A program made the position numbers and the translations under genes. Under the pieces are notes generated by a model that searched no databases, was not told the origin of the DNA, and saw only the letters and a list, made by a program, of their open reading frames with translations. Source: DASSKK01 sp035690495 (GTDB taxonomy: Bacteria > Actinomycetota > Actinomycetes > Propionibacteriales > Nocardioidaceae). From it: a stretch of 64,000 nt of DNA. Location: positions 11,566 through 75,565 of the forward strand of contig DASSKK010000015.1 in assembly GCA_035690495.1 (NCBI GenBank), written 5' to 3'. Below are positions 1 through 4,720 of the stretch, piece after piece. Each line of letters opens with the position of its first letter. The stretch's first letter is position 1.

Positions 1-2
1 TG

Positions 3-998
3 GGCGGCCGCGCGGTGATCCCCGGCTTCGTGGACTCGCACGCGCACCTCCTGTTCGCCGGCGACCGTGCCGAGGAGTTCGCCGCGCGGATGACCGGTAC
101 GCCGTACTCCGCCGGCGGGATCCGCACCACAGTGGCCGCGACCCGGGCCGCCTCCGACGAGCAGCTCGCGGCCAACTTGGCCCGGCTGGTCGAGGAGATG
201 CTGCGCCAGGGCACGACGACGGTCGAGGTGAAGAGCGGCTACGGGCTCACCGTCGCCGACGAGGCACGGGCGCTGGCGATCGGCAGGCGACTCACCGAGG
301 AGACCACGTTCCTCGGTGCGCACGTGGTGCCCGGGGAGTACGCCGACGACCCCGCCGGCTACGTCGAACTGGTGACGGGTCCGATGCTGGACGCCTGTGT
401 GCCGTACGCGAAGTGGATCGACGCGTTCTGCGAGCGCGGGGCCTTCGACGCCGACCAGGCGCGCAGCATCCTGCAGGCGGGGATGGCCGCGGGTCTCGAG
501 GGACGGTTGCACGCCAATCAGCTCGGGCCGGGGCCCGGTGTGCAGCTGGCCTGCGAGCTGGGGTTGGCCGCCGTGGACCACTGCACCCACCTCTCGGACG
601 CCGACGTGGACGCGCTGGCCGGGTCCGGCACGATCGCCACGTTGCTGCCGGGCGTGGAGTTCTCGACGCGGTCGCCGTACCCGTCCGGCCGTCGCCTGCT
701 CGACGCGGGTGTCTCGGTGGCGCTGGCCACCGACTGCAACCCGGGCTCCTGCTACACCTCCTCGATGCCGCTGTGCCTTGCGCTCGCGGTCCGGGAGATG
801 GGCATGTCTCCCGCAGAGGCGCTGCACGCGGCCACCCACGGCGGAGCACGGGCGCTCAGGCGCGACGACCTGGGCCGGCTCGTGCCCGGTGCCCGTGCCG
901 ACCTGGTCGTGCTCGACGCGCCGTCGTACCTGCATCTGGCCTACCGACCCGGCGTGCCGTTGGTGCGGGAGGTCTTCGTGGCCGGCCGTCGCACCTGA
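3..998 (+). CDS. hutI: Imidazolonepropionase, 5' end outside the window
   Basis: Imidazolonepropionase hydrolyses 4-imidazolone-5-propanoate to N-formimidoyl-L-glutamate, the third step of cytoplasmic histidine degradation. The frame is already open at base 3 and no start is visible. About 331 residues are present against roughly 390-410 for the family, so some 60-70 N-terminal residues lie upstream. The amidohydrolase signatures are clear: SHAHLLFAG with the HxH metal ligands near the visible start, then VEVKSGYG, LHANQ, DHCTHL and ATDCNPGS in family order. The C-terminus reaches the normal end (LVREVFVAGRRT). Other hut genes are not visible; they may lie upstream. The next gene is a toxin-antitoxin module, so hutI marks the edge of the conserved chromosome here. 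Confidence 0.95.
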   Translation, partial: GGRAVIPGFVDSHAHLLFAGDRAEEFAARMTGTPYSAGGIRTTVAATRAASDEQLAANLARLVEEMLRQGTTTVEVKSGYGLTVADEARALAIGRRLTEETTFLGAHVVPGEYADDPAGYVELVTGPMLDACVPYAKWIDAFCERGAFDADQARSILQAGMAAGLEGRLHANQLGPGPGVQLACELGLAAVDHCTHLSDADVDALAGSGTIATLLPGVEFSTRSPYPSGRRLLDAGVSVALATDCNPGSCYTSSMPLCLALAVREMGMSPAEALHAATHGGARALRRDDLGRLVPGARADLVVLDAPSYLHLAYRPGVPLVREVFVAGRRT

Positions 999-1076
999 GG
1001 CCGCATCGAGAGAGCAAGGGTGCTCAACGCGGCATTTGCCTGGATCCCCTCGCGGACTCAGCGCGAGCTCCCTGTG

Positions 1077-1105
1077 TTCAACATTTGTCAAACCGGCGCT
1101 AAGGT
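1077..1105 (+). promoter_or_regulatory. Candidate promoter of the RHH/MazF module, possibly leaderless
   Basis: A TTCAAC -35-like hexamer (1077-1082) and a TAAGGT -10-like hexamer (1100-1105) are 17 bases apart. A start about 7 bases after the -10 falls on or beside the ATG at 1113, so the antitoxin mRNA could be leaderless, which is common in actinobacteria. A weak GGTGG (1103-1107) could instead act as a ribosome binding site. Inferred from consensus only. Confidence 0.4.
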
Positions 1106-1112
1106 GGGTGCC

Positions 1113-1313
1113 ATGCCTACATCGATCGGCTTTCGCCCGACGCCGGACGACGAGCGCATCCTGCGAGAGGCCGGGCAACCCGGCGAGAGCACCTCGGACA
1201 CGCTGCGCCGCGCGCTACGGCTGCTGGACCACGAACGCTGGTTGACCCGGTTCCGCGCAGACGCCGAGCCACTCAAGGACGAGGACGTCAACACGGAGCC
1301 AGAGGCCTGGTGA
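1113..1313 (+). CDS. Ribbon-helix-helix-like antitoxin of a MazF-type module
   Basis: This 66-residue acidic protein is the likely antitoxin of the MazF-like toxin that follows. It would bind the toxin and repress the shared promoter. Residues about 27-45 (STSDTLRRALRLLDHERW) look like the two helices of a ribbon-helix-helix DNA-binding fold, and the tail is rich in D/E (EPLKDEDVNTEPEAW), as in toxin-neutralising C-termini. ATG 1113 was chosen because it lies just after a plausible promoter and gives the usual antitoxin length; an upstream in-frame start would add only low-complexity sequence. The stop overlaps the toxin GTG by four bases (GTGA), so the two are probably translationally coupled. 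The family call rests mainly on partner, size and charge. Confidence 0.75.
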   Translation: MPTSIGFRPTPDDERILREAGQPGESTSDTLRRALRLLDHERWLTRFRADAEPLKDEDVNTEPEAW

Positions 1314-1651
1314 TCCGTGGGGCCGTCTACCGGGTCGACCTGGGTCGCCCGCGTAGCCACGAGCAGGGCGGCAAGCGACTGGGCCTGGTCCTCTCCCCGT
1401 CGGACTCGCCGTTGTCCGTTGTCACCGTGGTTCCTACGTCCACCTCGGCCGGCCCATCGGTGCATCGTCCCGAGCTCGAAGTCGCTGGTCGACTGACGCG
1501 AATGCTGGTCGACCAGATCCGCTCGATCGACGTGGACTACGTCGTCGGTGACCCCATCGACTACCTCACCCGTGAACAGCTTGGAGAGATCGAGCTGGCC
1601 CTGGTCCACTACCTCGGAGTCCAGGACGCGAGCCCGCCCCGGTCTTCATAG
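1310..1651 (+). CDS. mazF: MazF/PemK-family endoribonuclease toxin
   Basis: This 113-residue protein matches the MazF/PemK family of sequence-specific mRNA interferases. Family hallmarks are visible: an N-terminal RGAVYRVDLGRPRSHEQGG (first strand and the G-x-E-Q-x-G-like loop), then RLGLVLSPSDSP, VVPTSTS, and TRMLVDQIRSID, the conserved T-x-x-L-x-D-Q-I-R-x-I-D segment that holds a catalytic Thr in relatives. The GTG start at 1310 overlaps the antitoxin stop. Length is normal and no frameshift is visible, so the toxin looks intact. Its target sequence cannot be read from the DNA. The gene opens an islet that holds two more toxin-antitoxin loci. Confidence 0.88.
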   Translation: MIRGAVYRVDLGRPRSHEQGGKRLGLVLSPSDSPLSVVTVVPTSTSAGPSVHRPELEVAGRLTRMLVDQIRSIDVDYVVGDPIDYLTREQLGEIELALVHYLGVQDASPPRSS

Positions 1652-1889
1652 AGGGCGCCCGTAGCCGGATCGACCGTCGACTATCGCCCGGTCCCTCGCG
1701 ACACCGCCCATGGTCGCGCTGGCCGTCGCGCACCCGGCGAGGGTCGACAGTGGAGCGCTGGGCCCGGTATCTGGCCCCAGCACTCCCATGTCACCTGCGG
1801 CACCCAGTAGTCCCGCGAGTCGATCGGCTTGCGGGCATCGTGTCAATGTTCGATGTCAGCTGCACGGATGCGCGAAGTCCTATGCACGC
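1652..1889. other. Noncoding gap between two convergent toxin genes
   Basis: These 238 bases separate the MazF-like toxin (plus strand) from a PIN toxin (minus strand). Open frames crossing the gap run antisense into the PIN gene and resemble no protein. I see no strong hairpin with a T-run and no clear remnant. Confidence 0.6.
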
Positions 1890-2294
1890 TCAGGTGGCCA
1901 CGAGGCGGGCGCTGACGTCGGGAAGTTCTCCGAAGCGGGCCCGTTCGTCGGTGGTCAGGACGGTCCGGTCGGCGGCACGGGCGGTAGCGGCAATGATGAG
2001 GTCGTGCGTGCCTCTCTTGCTGCCGGTGCGTTGCACGTGGGCCAAGAGCGCGGCGTGGTGTTCGGCGACGTCCCGGTCGTACTCGTGGACGGGTAGGACT
2101 TGCAGGATCTCATCGAGGAACGCGCGCTGGGCAGCCGAGCGGCCGGGGTCGGGATCAAGCAGAGTGCAGGCGAGATACTCGGCCACGACGACGGCAGGTA
2201 TCGCCACGTCGTCGGTGTCACCAAGCGCGGCGACGTCGATGTGTCCGCGGACACCGGCGATGACCACACCGGTGTCGAGGATCAGACGCGCCAC
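1890..2294 (-). CDS. PIN-domain (VapC-like) ribonuclease toxin
   Basis: This 134-residue PIN-domain protein is the probable toxin of a Phd/VapC-type module; such toxins are Mg2+-dependent RNases that cut tRNA or rRNA. The acidic residues of the PIN site are in place: D7 in LILDTGVVIA, E39 in VVVAEYLA, D98 in GTHDLIIAATA and D116 in VLTTDERARF. GTG 2294 overlaps the 3' end of its antitoxin gene by 13 bases, typical of coupled antitoxin-toxin pairs. The gene is complete. Its target is unknown. Confidence 0.88.
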   Translation of the reverse strand: MARLILDTGVVIAGVRGHIDVAALGDTDDVAIPAVVVAEYLACTLLDPDPGRSAAQRAFLDEILQVLPVHEYDRDVAEHHAALLAHVQRTGSKRGTHDLIIAATARAADRTVLTTDERARFGELPDVSARLVAT

Positions 2295-2548
2295 GGGTCG
2301 GTGTCCAGCTCCGCGGAGGCGGTCTCGCGTGCAGCGTCCACGCGGGTAGCCAGGGTGTCGTCTAGCGCGGGGTTGCCGTGCCAGCGCTCGAACACGGCAC
2401 GCAGCGCAGCCCCGTTGGCCCGCGGCGCCGGGGTGATCGCGGCCACGCGTCGACCGGCGCGGGTGACCAGGATGGTCTCGCCGCGCTCCGCGGAGTCCAG
2501 CACGGCTGAGAAGCTCCGCGAGGCCTCTGAGGCTGTCATTTCCCGCAT
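2282..2548 (-). CDS. Phd/YefM-family antitoxin
   Basis: This 88-residue antitoxin would neutralise the downstream PIN toxin and repress the operon as a Phd-fold dimer. The N-terminus has the classic family layout: MREMTASEASRSFSAVLDSA, then ERGETILVTRAGRRVAAITP (residues about 21-40), followed by a longer C-terminal toxin-binding part ending in ELDTDPWRV. ATG 2548 gives a full-length Phd domain. On the minus strand, TGATACTCT lies just before the start (bases about 2554-2562) and may be a -10 element for a leaderless message. That stretch also lies inside the degraded antitoxin frame of the opposite-strand module, so the two loci meet head to head. Confidence 0.87.
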   Translation of the reverse strand: MREMTASEASRSFSAVLDSAERGETILVTRAGRRVAAITPAPRANGAALRAVFERWHGNPALDDTLATRVDAARETASAELDTDPWRV

Positions 2549-2560
2549 GGGTTCAGAGTA

Positions 2561-2803
2561 TCAGAATCCGAGCTTGCGGACTGGATAGAGCGAGCCCGTG
2601 GTGGCGAGGAGATCGTGGTTACGGACCGAGGAACGCCGGTGGTCCGGCTCGTCGCGGTGGGTACCGCGCCGCTGCTGGATCAGCTGACTCGCGAAGGCGT
2701 GCTCGCAAGGCCGACGCGTACGACGCGACCGAACGCGCGAGGAGCGGCCAGGGCACACGCCCATCGGCCGGTTTCCGAGTTGGTCTCCGAGCAACGCCGC
2801 TGA
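2561..2803 (+). pseudogene. Phd-type antitoxin lacking its N-terminus
   Basis: In this frame residues read as the middle and end of a Phd/YefM antitoxin: ELADWIERARGGEEIVVTDR, then GTPVVRLVAVGTAPLLDQL, then an Arg-rich tail. The core (GEEIVVTDRGTPVVRLV) aligns by eye with the same block of the neighbouring Phd antitoxin. Upstream, the frame stays open only to a stop at 2528-2530 and has no ATG, GTG or TTG before GTG 2615, which lies inside the core. The roughly 15-20 residues of the Phd DNA-binding N-terminus are missing. It ends 8 bases before the PIN toxin start, as an antitoxin should. It may be a fossil or may make a 62-residue fragment from GTG 2615. Confidence 0.65.
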
Positions 2804-2811
2804 GGCTGTCC

Positions 2812-3282
2812 GTGGCGATCGTCTACTTCGACAGCAGCGCGTTCGTCAAGCTCGTGGTGGAGGAGGAGGGCTCGGACACCGCGGCGACGTTGTGGGACGC
2901 ATGTGACGCTGCTGTCTCCAGCCGGCTGGCCTACGTCGAGGTACATGCAGCTCTGGCTGCAGCCGGCCGTGATCACGGGCTGGACACCGACGCACAGCGG
3001 CAGGCAGAGGCGGCATGCGAGGTCTACTGGGCGGCCACGCGGCCCGTCGAGCTCACTGAGCCGATTGCCGTGCACGCCGGAAAGGTGGCCGCAGAGTACG
3101 CGTTGCGTGGTGCCGATGCGATTCACTTGGCCAGCGCCCTCGCCGTGGGTGGCGAGGAGCTGTTGTTCGCCGCGTGGGACCAGCGGCTGCGGTCTGGCGT
3201 CGAGGCCGCCGGCATGCGGCTGGCACCGGCAGCCCGGCCCGCCAGTGAGCCGGTGCAACCCGAATCCCCTCAGCCGGAATAG
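2812..3282 (+). CDS. PIN-domain (VapC-like) toxin with a damaged antitoxin
   Basis: This 156-residue PIN-domain RNase resembles VapC toxins. The acidic site is intact: D7 in VYFDSSAFVKLVVEE, E43 in RLAYVEVHAAL, D102 in RGADAIHLASAL and D123 in LLFAAWDQRLR. The GTG at 2812 starts the protein exactly at the first PIN strand. A Pro-rich tail (PASEPVQPESPQPE) extends beyond the usual end. The antitoxin frame immediately upstream has lost its N-terminal part, so either the toxin is weak or silent, or the remaining antitoxin fragment or another Phd protein neutralises it. The nearby intact Phd antitoxin is an obvious candidate. Confidence 0.87.
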   Translation: MAIVYFDSSAFVKLVVEEEGSDTAATLWDACDAAVSSRLAYVEVHAALAAAGRDHGLDTDAQRQAEAACEVYWAATRPVELTEPIAVHAGKVAAEYALRGADAIHLASALAVGGEELLFAAWDQRLRSGVEAAGMRLAPAARPASEPVQPESPQPE

Positions 3283-3576
3283 CGCGCACTGTGGACTCAC
3301 CCTCGACCCCAGAGCCGTCCAGAAGGGATCGGCTTCCGGGGCGTCGGAGTCAGCGCAGCAGCTCGATGTGGCATTCAGGTCCAGGCGCCCTGGTGAGGCG
3401 GGCGTCGGTGGTGAGCAGTGACTTCGCTGTCTATGAGGTGTGGGGCCGCAAGCTCCTCTTCACCGAGCGCGGCAGGGTCGAGGTCACCGGCGAGCAGATC
3501 TACCACGACGCCGGCAGCGTGAGTGGGTGCACCTTGCACCCATCGCGATTCTCAGCCCACGTATCTTGCGCTCGCT
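3283..3576. other. Degenerate spacer between a PIN toxin and the nucleotidyltransferase
   Basis: No complete gene is visible in these 294 bases. A PIN-domain tail remnant occupies 3350-3430 on the minus strand (separate entry). On the plus strand at about 3420-3520 a short protein-like stretch reads FAVYEVWGRKLLFTERG then RVEVTGEQIYHDAG. I do not recognise it and it has no credible start. The stretch looks like debris from rearrangement. Confidence 0.5.
3350..3430 (-). pseudogene. C-terminal remnant of a third PIN-domain toxin
   Basis: Read on the minus strand from 3430 to the stop at 3352-3350, the bases give SLLTTDARLTRAPG followed by PECHIELLR and a stop. This is the last strand-helix-strand of FitB/VapC-like PIN toxins (family pattern L-x-T-x-D-x-R-L-x-x-A-x-G), including the final acidic residue. 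A stop codon (TAG) precedes it at 3433-3431 and no PIN N-terminus is visible upstream. It is too short to be functional and points to an earlier third PIN locus. Confidence 0.55.
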
Positions 3577-4356
3577 CTACGACTGGGCTCGCGGCTCCGC
3601 GGCCTTACGAAGCCGAGCCGCCACGGACGAGAGGAGCCCATCGACTGCCGATTCATCAAGCGACGCGTCCTCCCCGCACCGAAGAGCCACTGCCGCATCG
3701 ATCAAGGCCGTGTCAAGCCAACGAGCACGAGCCCAGGCTGCACCCTCCAACTTCGACCCGAGCACGTCCACAGCAGCGAACCTCCAAGCCCTGCAAGCGT
3801 TCAGGACTGAGTAGAGGGTCGCCTTCTCGTGATCGCGATGCCATGCCATGGACTCATACATGGCTTCCAGGAGCGCGCCACGAGGGACGTCAGCGAACAC
3901 TTTCCACGGCGCCGGCCCGCTGATCACGAGGCCGGACCGGTGTGCGATTGCCCGATCCAGCACATACCAGAAGCCAGCCTCGGCTGTTGCGTCCATGTGC
4001 ACCGCCGTAGGCATGCGAGGTCCGCCGTTGGCATTGACCTCGAAGGCGGCACCGGCGGGACGTGACCTCGCGATCTCCTGGCGATAGAGAGTGAACTCCA
4101 AGCCGCGGGCTGGACATACTGCGCTCGCCTCGACGACGGCTGACGCCACAGATTGCCTCTGTGGATCGGTAAGTGCGGCGCTCGATACGGCGGCTATGTC
4201 GATGTCGCTCTCGCCGGGGACATAGCCTCCCAACGCCACAGAGCCGACGAAGTACACGCCGACGACATCCTCGCCGAGAGCGCGAATCAGAGCCTCGGCT
4301 ACTTGGTCACCGAACACGGCGACTTCGGGAAAGGGCACCCTGCCATCATCAGGCAT
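3577..4356 (-). CDS. AadA-like nucleotidyltransferase (DUF4111 type)
   Basis: This 259-residue protein looks like a nucleotidyltransferase of the aminoglycoside-adenylyltransferase (ANT(3'')/ANT(9)) superfamily. Residues about 36-56 hold the active-site pattern VGSVALGGYVPGESDIDIAA, with G38-S39 and the metal-binding D51 and D53. The C-terminal half has the helical block of AadA proteins (ATLYSVLNACRAWRFAA, then SKLEGAAWARARW). ATG 4356 puts the domain at the usual distance; an upstream in-frame start at 4485 would add a poor 43-residue leader. Codon use is visibly less GC-biased than in the neighbours, and it sits among toxin-antitoxin genes, so acquisition by transfer is plausible. Whether it modifies spectinomycin or streptomycin cannot be told; many chromosomal relatives have unknown substrates. 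Confidence 0.8.
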   Translation of the reverse strand: MPDDGRVPFPEVAVFGDQVAEALIRALGEDVVGVYFVGSVALGGYVPGESDIDIAAVSSAALTDPQRQSVASAVVEASAVCPARGLEFTLYRQEIARSRPAGAAFEVNANGGPRMPTAVHMDATAEAGFWYVLDRAIAHRSGLVISGPAPWKVFADVPRGALLEAMYESMAWHRDHEKATLYSVLNACRAWRFAAVDVLGSKLEGAAWARARWLDTALIDAAVALRCGEDASLDESAVDGLLSSVAARLRKAAEPRAQS

Positions 4357-4511
4357 GCTCGAGGGACCCTCGCCGGTGCGCGACGGCCAGTTCCCGCTCC
4401 CTAAGGCACCAGGGCGCGCAGCGCGGCGCGAATAGGGAGTTCTTCCGATGTGCGGGCCTACCTCAGGGACACAGGATCGAGTCACTGAACAGATCCAAGC
4501 CTGAGGAGATC

Positions 4512-4718
4512 ATGATGCACGCTCAGCTCAACTCGCTGATGTTGGAACCGTACGCGCACGCCGAGATGGACTACCGACGCGAGCGGATCATGCGCAGCTA
4601 CCCGCGCCGGTCGCGCGTTCAAGCCCGGCAAGGCAGTCAAAGCCGGCTCCGGCTGCGGCGCCTACGGCACCTGCCGTGGCCGCGGCGCAGGACACGGCAG
4701 CATGCCGCCATCGCGTGA
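4512..4718 (+). CDS. Small basic hypothetical protein
   Basis: I do not recognise this 68-residue protein. It has a good ribosome binding site (GAGGAG, about 4503-4508) before a double ATG at 4512/4515. The first 30 residues are mixed (MMHAQLNSLMLEPYAHAEMD) and the rest is extremely rich in Arg. Its TGA overlaps a GTG at 4715 in the frame of the downstream LuxR-type regulator (GTGA), which suggests coupling. Similar short proteins with a helical start and basic tail are common in actinobacteria. The basic tail could be an artefact of GC-rich DNA, so the call rests mainly on the ribosome site and the overlap. Confidence 0.45.
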   Translation: MMHAQLNSLMLEPYAHAEMDYRRERIMRSYPRRSRVQARQGSQSRLRLRRLRHLPWPRRRTRQHAAIA

Positions 4719-4720
4719 GT

